A DNA stretch of 38,172 nt from Flavobacterium sp. (GTDB lineage Bacteria; Bacteroidota; Bacteroidia; Flavobacteriales; Flavobacteriaceae). The DNA is taken from the NCBI RefSeq assembly GCF_027483985.1, contig NZ_JAIXTJ010000036.1:1-38172 (forward strand), read 5' to 3'. This document shows positions 25,536 to 31,958 of the stretch, piece after piece. The notes under the pieces are model-generated. The model did not search any database. It was not told the DNA's origin and saw only the letters and a program-made list of their open reading frames with translations. The first letter of the stretch is position 1; every line of letters starts with the position of its first letter. The position numbers were made by a program, and so were the translations under genes.

Positions 25536-26416
25536 TGATTTACATTCATTTTATTGTTAATCCAATATCAGGTAGTGGTAAACATAATATTGGCAAAACC
25601 GAATTAGAAAATTATTTTCCAAAGGACATTTATAAGATTGAAGTAGAGTATTCAAACTATAAAACACACGCAATTACACTTACTCAAAACGCCATTGTTA
25701 ATAATCCTGACTGTATCGTTGCATGTGGTGGTGATGGAACCATAAATGAAGTAGCATCGTGTTTAATTAATACCAAAATAAAATTAGGAATTATTCCTGT
25801 TGGTTCTGGAAATGGTTTAGCTTCTAATCTAAGTATACCAAAAGCATTAGAGAAAGCAACAGAAATTATACGCAAGGGGAAAACACAGTTCATTGATGTT
25901 GGTAAAATAAATGACAATTATTTTTTCAGTAATGTGGGAGTTGGTATTGATGCATTGATTATAAAAAAATATGAGAGTTACAAAAAGAGAACTTTGATAT
26001 CTTATGTTCGAGCGTCACTAACCTCAAGCATTCAATTCAAATCAATGCAGACGATACTTTCATTTAACAATCAGATTATCAATACAAATGCCTTTATGCT
26101 TTTTATTTCAAATTCTAACGAAATGGGATATGGAATGAGTTTAACGCCTAAAGCGAGTTTAAATGATGGTATGTTAGATTTAGTCATGGTCTCTAAACTA
26201 AACTTTTTTGATAAACTAATTTTAGGTATGCGTGTAGTATCAAATAAAATAGAAAAATTCAAAAAAGCGCAACACACTTTAATCGAAAATATCAACATAG
26301 AAATGCCTGAGAAAATTTTCTTAGACACTCAAATTGATGGAGAATTTCATAATTTAAAGACGAATAAAATAGCAGTTTCTGTAATAAAAAGCGGATTAGA
26401 AGTTTTGACAGAATAA
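25535..26416 (+). CDS. diacylglycerol kinase-family lipid kinase (DgkB/YegS type)
   Basis: 293 aa. The nucleotide-binding loop GGDGT (65-69), in IVACGGDGTINEVAS, and the segment GIIPVGSGNGLASNLSI (about 82-98) are the hallmarks of the DAGK catalytic domain; FIVNPISGSGKHN opens the protein. Residues 130-290 supply the C-terminal beta-sandwich, with the acidic DGEFHNL segment near the end. It phosphorylates diacylglycerol or a similar lipid at the membrane surface. Its start codon overlaps the stop of the LtaS-like gene (TAATG), so the two are translated together. That supports a job in turning the transferase by-product back into phosphatidic acid. Confidence 0.92.
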   Translation: MIYIHFIVNPISGSGKHNIGKTELENYFPKDIYKIEVEYSNYKTHAITLTQNAIVNNPDCIVACGGDGTINEVASCLINTKIKLGIIPVGSGNGLASNLSIPKALEKATEIIRKGKTQFIDVGKINDNYFFSNVGVGIDALIIKKYESYKKRTLISYVRASLTSSIQFKSMQTILSFNNQIINTNAFMLFISNSNEMGYGMSLTPKASLNDGMLDLVMVSKLNFFDKLILGMRVVSNKIEKFKKAQHTLIENINIEMPEKIFLDTQIDGEFHNLKTNKIAVSVIKSGLEVLTE

Positions 26417-26435
26417 AATTTAAACTAATTAAGTC

Positions 26436-26861
26436 ATGAAACAGTATCAAATTTTTGCTCTAATATCGATGTTCTTCGCTGGTTTGACATCGGTAGTTGC
26501 GAAAGCAGGGTTAAAGAATGTAGCTTCCGATACAGGCTTAGCTATTCGGACTTCATTTGTATTTATTTTTATTTGGTTTAACATCATAGTTTTTAATAAT
26601 TATAAAGATTTCTCTAATCTTACCAAAAAAGATGTTTTGTTATTAGGAGTTTCGGCTCTAACAACGGCAATTTCTTGGGTATTTTATTACAGAGCAATAA
26701 AAATAGGCACAGTCTCCGAAGTGGCATTAATCGATAAAGGAAGTATAATTATCACACTAGTACTTTCTTTTATTTTTCTAAATGAGCAATTTACTTGGCG
26801 CATAGCTTTGGGTGGATTGATGATTATTGGCGGAATACTAATCTTAACAATGAAATCATAA
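26436..26861 (+). CDS. EamA/DMT-family small transporter (half-size)
   Basis: 141 aa, four to five membrane helices, one EamA repeat rather than the usual two. The pattern ending EVALIDKGSIIITLVLSFIFLNEQFTWRIALGGLMIIGGILIL is typical of drug/metabolite superfamily members. Half-size members such as ArnE/ArnF and EmrE work as dimers; ArnE/F flip a lipid-linked sugar. Its place between a lipid kinase and a PAP2 phosphatase suggests a lipid or lipid-precursor flippase, but this is inference. It lies 19 bases after the kinase gene. Confidence 0.85.
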   Translation: MKQYQIFALISMFFAGLTSVVAKAGLKNVASDTGLAIRTSFVFIFIWFNIIVFNNYKDFSNLTKKDVLLLGVSALTTAISWVFYYRAIKIGTVSEVALIDKGSIIITLVLSFIFLNEQFTWRIALGGLMIIGGILILTMKS

Positions 26862-26899
26862 TGGTATAAAACTACGCGTAACCCTTTAAATTATTTACC

Positions 26900-27676
26900 A
26901 TGTTTAAAACCATTTTATTTTCATTTTTAAGTATAGCTACATTACATGCACAGAACCAGATTGAAAGTGTTCAAGAGAAGAAAATTGATACAGATACTAT
27001 TCCGAAAAACGACAGCACGCATAAATTCAAATTCAAACAACTTATCATTCCATCGGTTTTGATAGGATATGGTGTAATTGGAATTGAAAGTGATCAATTA
27101 AAGCTTTTCAATACTCAAATAAAAGAAGAAGTTAATGAAGACATTGATGAAAAAATAACCATTGATGATTTCGCTCAATATGCACCAGCGCTATCAGTTT
27201 ATGGTCTTAATGCTTTTGGAATAAAAGGTAAACACAACCTTAAAGACAGAACAATCATTTTAGGAACTTCATATTTATTAATGTCAGCTCCTATACTAAG
27301 TTTAAAATCAATTACAAAAGTAGAACGCCCAGACGGTTCCGCTTTCAACTCTTTCCCATCAGGACATACCGCTACTGCTTTCGCAGGTGCAGAATTCCTT
27401 TGGCAAGAATACAAAGATGTTTCCATTTGGTATGGTATTTCGGGATACATTATAGCTACTGGTACAGGAGCATTTAGGATTTACAACGACAAACATTGGC
27501 TAACCGATGTAGTCGCTGGTGCTGGAATTGGAATTTTAAGTACTAAAGTTGCCTATTGGATCAATCCATGGATACAGGAAGAAATATTCAAATCCAAAGA
27601 AAAAAATAGTATGTCAGCTATCGCTCCTTTTTACAACGGCAAACAATTGGGTGTTGGTTTCATAAAAACGTTTTAA
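26900..27676 (+). CDS. PAP2-superfamily phosphatase
   Basis: 258 aa with a signal peptide-like start (TILFSFLSIATLHAQ). The three acid-phosphatase motifs are intact: K140..R143-P144 (KVERPDG), P153-S154-G155-H156 and R193...H199...D203 (RIYNDKHWLTD). Predicted membrane helices surround them. Members remove phosphate from phosphatidic acid, undecaprenyl diphosphate or the lipid A disaccharide (LpxE). In this cluster, phosphatidate or lipid A phosphate are the likely substrates. It is the last gene of the cargo run, 38 bases after the transporter; the mobile-element maintenance genes follow. Confidence 0.92.
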   Translation: MFKTILFSFLSIATLHAQNQIESVQEKKIDTDTIPKNDSTHKFKFKQLIIPSVLIGYGVIGIESDQLKLFNTQIKEEVNEDIDEKITIDDFAQYAPALSVYGLNAFGIKGKHNLKDRTIILGTSYLLMSAPILSLKSITKVERPDGSAFNSFPSGHTATAFAGAEFLWQEYKDVSIWYGISGYIIATGTGAFRIYNDKHWLTDVVAGAGIGILSTKVAYWINPWIQEEIFKSKEKNSMSAIAPFYNGKQLGVGFIKTF

Positions 27677-27730
27677 ATTATATCAATTTATATTCTATTT
27701 CTCAACTTTTATTCAAAAAAATATTCAAAA

Positions 27731-28579
27731 TTGAATTCGAAAATAAACTTATTACTAACTAACCTTAATGAACAAATCAATTTTATTGATTTAGAAATTG
27801 ACAACCCAATCAATAAATGCGAAAAAGCTATTGAGATAATTTTAATTTCTATAACAAATCTAAAAAAAGCTATTCAAAAAAATAATTTTAAATCTGTATC
27901 AGAGGAAATTGATTTCTTTAAAAACATCAAACCTCGATTTACATCAAAGTTAATATATTACAATGCAATATTTAAAATTGAAACAAAGAAGCCACATGGC
28001 GGAGAAAGAATTCTCAAAAAATATCTTAATAACGAATTAGATAAACTTAAAAGTTATTTTGATAGTAATTTAGACTTCTACAGATACTATAGAACAGGAA
28101 GCAGTTATTTAGATCATAAATATTTTGTACGAGGCAAGTTCGATGTAAAATTAGCTTTAGATAGCTTTTATTTTGAGGCAGATCACACCTTTTCAACTTC
28201 GCATGATTTTAAAGTGGCAAAGATTTTGGCGCACGATTTAATCCAAGTTTATCTTGAAGATAAATTATTGATTATGGAAAATAAAGACCCAAAAGAAAAA
28301 TCACAAGTCCAACCCAAGGTGAAGCAAACTTGGACTGGCTCAAAAGTCGCGCTAATAGAGCTTTTATATGCTTTACATACCGAAGGTGTGTTCAATAACG
28401 GTACATCAGATTTAAAAGATATTGCAGAGTATTTCGAAAATGTATTTAACATCAATTTAGGTCAGTATCATAGAGCTTTCCTTGAAATTAGAATGAGAAA
28501 ATCAGACCAAACTAAATTCATTAACTCACTAAGAGAAAAATTAACAAAACGCATGGAAAACACTGACGACTTGCTTTAA
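27731..28579 (+). CDS. RteC-family protein
   Basis: 282 aa starting with TTG at 27731; no ATG opens the same homology. The N-terminal half is helical and charged. The RteC signature runs through FYRYYRTGSSYLDHKYFVRG (about 118-137), then WTGSKVALIELLYALHTEGVFNN, then the C-terminal ALHTEGVFNNG...GQYHRAFLEIRMRKS. In CTnDOT, RteC activates excision genes in the tetracycline-controlled cascade. Here no tetQ or RteA/B is present, so it may be driven by other signals or by the two-component system upstream. It lies next to an Xis-like gene, its expected target. Confidence 0.88.
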   Translation: MNSKINLLLTNLNEQINFIDLEIDNPINKCEKAIEIILISITNLKKAIQKNNFKSVSEEIDFFKNIKPRFTSKLIYYNAIFKIETKKPHGGERILKKYLNNELDKLKSYFDSNLDFYRYYRTGSSYLDHKYFVRGKFDVKLALDSFYFEADHTFSTSHDFKVAKILAHDLIQVYLEDKLLIMENKDPKEKSQVQPKVKQTWTGSKVALIELLYALHTEGVFNNGTSDLKDIAEYFENVFNINLGQYHRAFLEIRMRKSDQTKFINSLREKLTKRMENTDDLL

Positions 28580-28614
28580 CACCAACAAATACAATACTTT
28601 GAATAAAAATCATT

Positions 28615-28640
28615 CACAACTTGTGATTGACTTGTGATTT
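28615..28640. repeat. tandem 11-bp repeats upstream of the Xis-like gene
   Basis: ACTTGTGATTG (28619-28629) and ACTTGTGATTT (28630-28640) are direct repeats. The first also forms the palindrome CACAA-C-TTGTG (28615-28625). They lie 53-78 bp before the HTH gene, so they could bind RteC or the Xis protein itself. Confidence 0.5.
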
Positions 28641-28692
28641 AAAACTATTCAAATACTACAATTTTGTACCATAACAATCTAAAACATACGTT

Positions 28693-28980
28693 ATGGCAAT
28701 CGAAGTTATTACCCGTGAAGACTTAAACGAATTCAGAAGTCTTCTTTTGAACGATTTAAAAGAAATCATTCAATCCAAACAACAACAAACTAAACAGTGG
28801 CTCAAATCTAATGAAGTCCGTAAACTGTTAAACATCTCTCCAGGTACATTACAAAATCTCCGCATCAACGGAACACTAACCTATACCAAAATAGGTGGCA
28901 TAATGTATTATGACAATTCAGATATTGATAAGTTATTAAACGGAAACAAGGTAAATGCTATACCTACCCTCTTTAAGTAA
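28693..28980 (+). CDS. Xis-like helix-turn-helix protein
   Basis: 95 aa. A short helical N-terminus is followed by a MerR/excisionase-type HTH (about 36-88): QWLKSNEVRKLLNISPGTLQNLRINGTLTYTKIGGIMYYDNSDIDKLL, the usual HTH_17 layout of Bacteroidota element excisionases (Xis2c/2d). It probably bends DNA at the element end or controls excision genes. It follows RteC and precedes a replication-type gene. The ATG is well placed, and upstream repeats may be its control region. Confidence 0.85.
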   Translation: MAIEVITREDLNEFRSLLLNDLKEIIQSKQQQTKQWLKSNEVRKLLNISPGTLQNLRINGTLTYTKIGGIMYYDNSDIDKLLNGNKVNAIPTLFK

Positions 28981-29087
28981 ACTCTTTGTGAGTTTAGCGT
29001 TGTCATCCTTAGCTTGTCGAAGGACTTTGCCCTCTTTGCGGGTAAAACTCTACTAATCACTTTTCACTAATTACTAATCACTAGTAA
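28981..29087. repeat. intergenic REP-like sequence
   Basis: Contains GTCATCCTTAGCTTGTCGAAGGAC (key part CTTGTCGAAG, 29002-29025), a motif seen dispersed in many Bacteroidota genomes, then short CTTTGCG-type repeats (CCCTCTTTGCGGG) and ACTAATCACT direct repeats just before the next gene. No gene is seen here. Confidence 0.5.
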
Positions 29088-29945
29088 ATGAATTACATAA
29101 AACACCTAACTGGTTTCTTCGAAAAAGTAGCCATAGACAAAACACTCAATCCAACACACGTTAGCTTATATATTGCGCTATTCCAATTCTGGAACTGCAA
29201 CCGTTTTAAAAATCCAATCAGTATAAATCGCGATGAGGTTATGCGAATAAGCAAAATCAGTTCCAAAGCAACCTATCACAAATGTCTGAAGAACTTGCAT
29301 AGTTTGGGTTACATCAATTACGAACCATCTTACAATCCATTCAAAGGAAGTCACGTCATATTATTTAATTTTTCAGAAGATTTAAAACCGTTGTCAAAAT
29401 CCGAAAGAAAACCAAAAAATGAACCACTTATTGAACTTGTTTCTGAACATGCTTTGAACAAGTCTTGTACTAGTAGTGAAACAAGTACTGAACAAGCACT
29501 AGTACCTTCTATAAACTATATAAACAATACAAACATTTTAAACGATAAAAACGTTTCAAACTTGGAAAAGCAAGCAAAAAAATTTGAAGAAATAAATAAT
29601 TCAATTTTAAAAAATGAAATTGAAGAAGAGAAAGAAAAAAAGCTGCGCGAAAAAAAGAAAGAGAAATTTATTATCACTTCGAACGTAGTCGAGAAGCCAA
29701 CAATCGAAGAAGTCAAAACCTATTTCCAAGAAAATAACTTTCCGGAACAAGAAGCTCAAAAATTCTTCAATTACTTCAAAAGTGTCGGTTGGTTAGTCGG
29801 TGGAAAAACACCAATGGTCGATTGGCAAGCAGCAGCACAAAATTGGATGATTAACGCACCAAAATATATTTCAAATGCAGAACAGCCAAACAGAGCAAAA
29901 CAACTCAACACAACAACCGACAAAGATTATTCAGAACCGCTTTAA
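29088..29945 (+). CDS. helix-turn-helix replication-type protein of the mobile element
   Basis: 285 aa. The N-terminal winged helix (about 1-100; THVSLYIALFQFWN, INRDEVMRISKISSKATYHKCLKNLHSLGYI) is typical of Bacteroidota element proteins annotated as transcriptional regulators or DnaD-like replication proteins. A highly charged coiled stretch (about 155-200, rich in Glu and Lys) links it to a C-terminal DnaD-like piece (FFNYFKSVGWLVGGKTPMVDWQAAAQNWM). It probably initiates replication or primosome loading on the circular form, with the DnaC-like ATPase that follows. Exact role is not proven. Confidence 0.7.
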   Translation: MNYIKHLTGFFEKVAIDKTLNPTHVSLYIALFQFWNCNRFKNPISINRDEVMRISKISSKATYHKCLKNLHSLGYINYEPSYNPFKGSHVILFNFSEDLKPLSKSERKPKNEPLIELVSEHALNKSCTSSETSTEQALVPSINYINNTNILNDKNVSNLEKQAKKFEEINNSILKNEIEEEKEKKLREKKKEKFIITSNVVEKPTIEEVKTYFQENNFPEQEAQKFFNYFKSVGWLVGGKTPMVDWQAAAQNWMINAPKYISNAEQPNRAKQLNTTTDKDYSEPL

Positions 29946-30087
29946 CCTGAACTTGTTTCAGGTTCTCACAAATTGTCACACTGAGCATTTGATATTAAGA
30001 GGAGGACTGCCAGTGGCAGTCAGGTATTTTAAAACTTTGCGAACCTTGCGGTGAACCTTTGCACTCTTTGCGGTTAAATCTTAAACT
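29943..30087. repeat. intergenic hairpins and CTTTGCG repeats
   Basis: AACCTGAA (29944-29951) pairs with TTCAGGTT (29957-29964), overlapping the stop codon. A perfect palindrome GACTGCCA-G-TGGCAGTC lies at 30004-30020. Then comes a run of CTTTGCG/CTTGCGG/CTTTGCAC/CTTTGCGG direct repeats to the start of the DnaC-like gene. The set is like the dispersed intergenic elements of Flavobacteria, but iteron-like use as a replication origin is possible. Confidence 0.55.
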
Positions 30088-30711
30088 ATGGAAAAACCAT
30101 TAAAATCACATTACAGCTACACCGAGGTAACCGACTGGCTCGAGGCAAAAGGAGTTGAACTATACGGTAATCATTTCAAAATCCTTGAAACTGATTACCC
30201 AATAGTTTACAAACTAATCGCTTATTTCCTAAAAGACGAGCCAACATGTTTCCAATACGGAATCAACCTCAACAAGGGTATATTATTAACGGGACCAATC
30301 GGCTGCGGAAAAACATCATTAATGAACTTAATGAAATACCTCACTCCTACTGAAAATAAATTTACAGTAAAACCTTGCAGAGATATAAGCTTCGAATTCA
30401 TCCAAGACGGCTACCAAATAATCCACAAATACAGTATTGGAAAACTACACCAATCCGAAACAAGAACCTATTGCTTTGACGATCTTGGAACAGAAAACAA
30501 CCTAAAATACTTCGGTAACGAATGCAACGTAATGGCAGAAATCCTATTAAGCCGATACGATCTATTCATTTCAAAAAAACTTCAAACCCATATAACCACT
30601 AACCTATCAGCCACAGAAATTGAAAAACATTACGGCAACAGAGTTAGAAGCCGTTTACGTCAGATGGTAAACCTAATTGCATATGATAAAACAACATCCG
30701 ATAAACGCTAA
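30088..30711 (+). CDS. DnaC-like ATPase (AAA+)
   Basis: 207 aa, cytosolic. Walker A GPIGCGKTS (69-77) in GILLTGPIGCGKTSLMNLM, Walker B TYCFDDLGTE (about 129-138), then a sensor-1-like THITTNLSA and a C-terminal NRVRSRLRQM with the arginines of the AAA+ helicase-loader type. It probably loads the replicative helicase onto the element's DNA together with the HTH protein just upstream. The family is common in Bacteroidota mobile elements. The ATG at 30088 follows the repeat-rich gap. Confidence 0.82.
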   Translation: MEKPLKSHYSYTEVTDWLEAKGVELYGNHFKILETDYPIVYKLIAYFLKDEPTCFQYGINLNKGILLTGPIGCGKTSLMNLMKYLTPTENKFTVKPCRDISFEFIQDGYQIIHKYSIGKLHQSETRTYCFDDLGTENNLKYFGNECNVMAEILLSRYDLFISKKLQTHITTNLSATEIEKHYGNRVRSRLRQMVNLIAYDKTTSDKR

Positions 30712-30820
30712 CGTTAGTTCGAGTGTTTTTTGTGCAATGAAACAGAACAAAAAATGACCCGAGGCAATAGCCGAATTGAGCGAAGCTAATCGAGAACCTT
30801 TCAAACAACCGAATAACCTA

Positions 30821-31441
30821 ATGAACACAATAACCAATTTCTGGAACCACTTCCAACAAAACAACTTCGTTTTCCTACTCATAAACGAAATCCCGACAGA
30901 CGAACTAAAAAAACATTTAGATAAACTAATCGGGATACTACATCAATACAACAAAGACCTAGACCTAATCATAAAGAACAAAACTAAAGGCGGCGAATTA
31001 ATAATAACCGCAAACGGAAATCCTTATCTTTTCAAAGAAGTAGAATTACTAGTCTATTACGCACCAGTTGTCGAGCGTTGGAAAATAACAGCATTCCTTC
31101 AACCAGAAACAAACCTAACCAAATACGAAAACGGCACCGATAAACCACTAGAATATTACGGCATCACTTTGAGAATAAGTGAAATGTATTTCATCCCATT
31201 AGAAAACCCAAAAAAAACCACCGATTTAGGAATAAAGGTATTACTCAAAAACTACATTATCCACAAAGACGACCCAAGACTTCGAGAAGCTGTTTACGTT
31301 CACATCGAACACTTAATCGGAGAAAAAGCTTTTGCTAATGATATAGCATTTATTGAAATTGAACAATTAGAAGGAGACAATGAAAACCAAATAGAATTGT
31401 ATAATCTAAAGTCATACATCGATATTGAAATGAATAATTAA
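30821..31441 (+). CDS. hypothetical protein of the mobile element
   Basis: 206 aa from the ATG at 30821. A TTG 45 bases upstream would add residues that look like translated repeat sequence, so I prefer the ATG. No signal peptide or membrane segment. The protein begins with helices (ITNFWNHFQQNNFVFLL, DELKKHLDKLIGILHQYNKDLDL), then alternating strands (GGELIITANGNPYLF, EVELLVYYAPVVERWKITAFLQP) and a C-terminal part with an EAVYVHIEHLIGE helix. I do not recognise a family. As the last gene before the CRISPR locus, it may belong to the element or to the flanking chromosome. Confidence 0.55.
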   Translation: MNTITNFWNHFQQNNFVFLLINEIPTDELKKHLDKLIGILHQYNKDLDLIIKNKTKGGELIITANGNPYLFKEVELLVYYAPVVERWKITAFLQPETNLTKYENGTDKPLEYYGITLRISEMYFIPLENPKKTTDLGIKVLLKNYIIHKDDPRLREAVYVHIEHLIGEKAFANDIAFIEIEQLEGDNENQIELYNLKSYIDIEMNN

Positions 31442-31777
31442 GTTTAGGCGATAAATCCAATTTACTTCTAAAATTCATACAGTATTCAATAGGTGAAACA
31501 CTGCACAATTAATCGTAAAAATCTATAAAACAGTATATTTTAAAACCATAAACAAATGCTATAGAATCCACCTAGGATATCGACATAACAAGTACTTAAT
31601 CTTCCAAAAGTATCTTACTAGCAGTTAATTATATTTATATTCCTAGTGGAAGATTAATAATTGCTGTAAAGATTAATAATTGTATTGATTGAACTACTAA
31701 CAAATTAAGTATTTTTAACTTTTGATAATTAAAAACAAAAAAGTACATTTGATTAATTTGATTTCTTTAAATAAATC
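31442..31777. other. AT-rich intergenic region with repeats, possible element end
   Basis: No gene is seen. Two direct copies of AAGATTAATAATTG lie at 31650-31663 and 31669-31682 (19-bp period). TTAATCTTCC (31596-31605) and GGAAGATTAA (31648-31657) form a perfect 10-bp inverted repeat. TCCACCTAGGA and TCCTAGTGGA flank the region with near symmetry. It separates the mobile-element genes from the CRISPR-Cas locus and may contain the element's right end, but no copy of the tRNA-Ser 3' end was found. Confidence 0.45.
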
Positions 31778-31861
31778 AAAAAAAAAGCGACAACTTTTGA
31801 TTGCCGCTTTGAATGTTTTCACAACGGAATAATCCTTATTGTGAATTGCTTCAAAATTGTA
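31778..31861 (-). ncRNA. tracrRNA of the type II-C system
   Basis: On the minus strand, TACAATTTTGAAGCAATTCA continues to CACAA (31861 to 31839) and complements one end of the CRISPR repeat over 23 bases with a single one-base gap. Next comes the nexus region TAAGGATTATTCCGTT with a GGA-TTAT-TCC hairpin, then TGTGAAAACATTCAA. The last part is a terminator stem AGCGGCAA-TCAAAAG-TTGTCGCT (one G-U pair, 31808 to 31786) followed by nine U. The order anti-repeat, nexus, 3' terminator is that of II-C tracrRNAs. It is divergent from cas9, 98 bp upstream of its start codon. It guides crRNA maturation by RNase III and Cas9 loading. Confidence 0.9.
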
Positions 31862-31864
31862 ATG

Positions 31865-31894
31865 CAATAATACAAATTAAATTTTAATATACAA
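31865..31894 (-). promoter_or_regulatory. candidate promoter of the tracrRNA
   Basis: On the minus strand: TTG (complement of 31892-31894), a 19-nt spacer, TATTATTG (complement of 31865-31872), one mismatch from TAnnTTTG. The predicted start falls at about 31858-31861, exactly the beginning of the anti-repeat. Confidence 0.6.
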
Positions 31895-31958
31895 TTGCGG
31901 TTTTCCGTAAAATAAAAATATTTCTTTAAATTAATTTTAGCGATTAAAACAGTAAAGT

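Noticed and set aside
31839..31958. tracrRNA on the plus strand, reading toward cas9
   Set aside because: The plus-strand sequence after the anti-repeat has no nexus or terminator, while the minus strand has both; pairing also fits the usual II-C crRNA end beginning GTTGTG.
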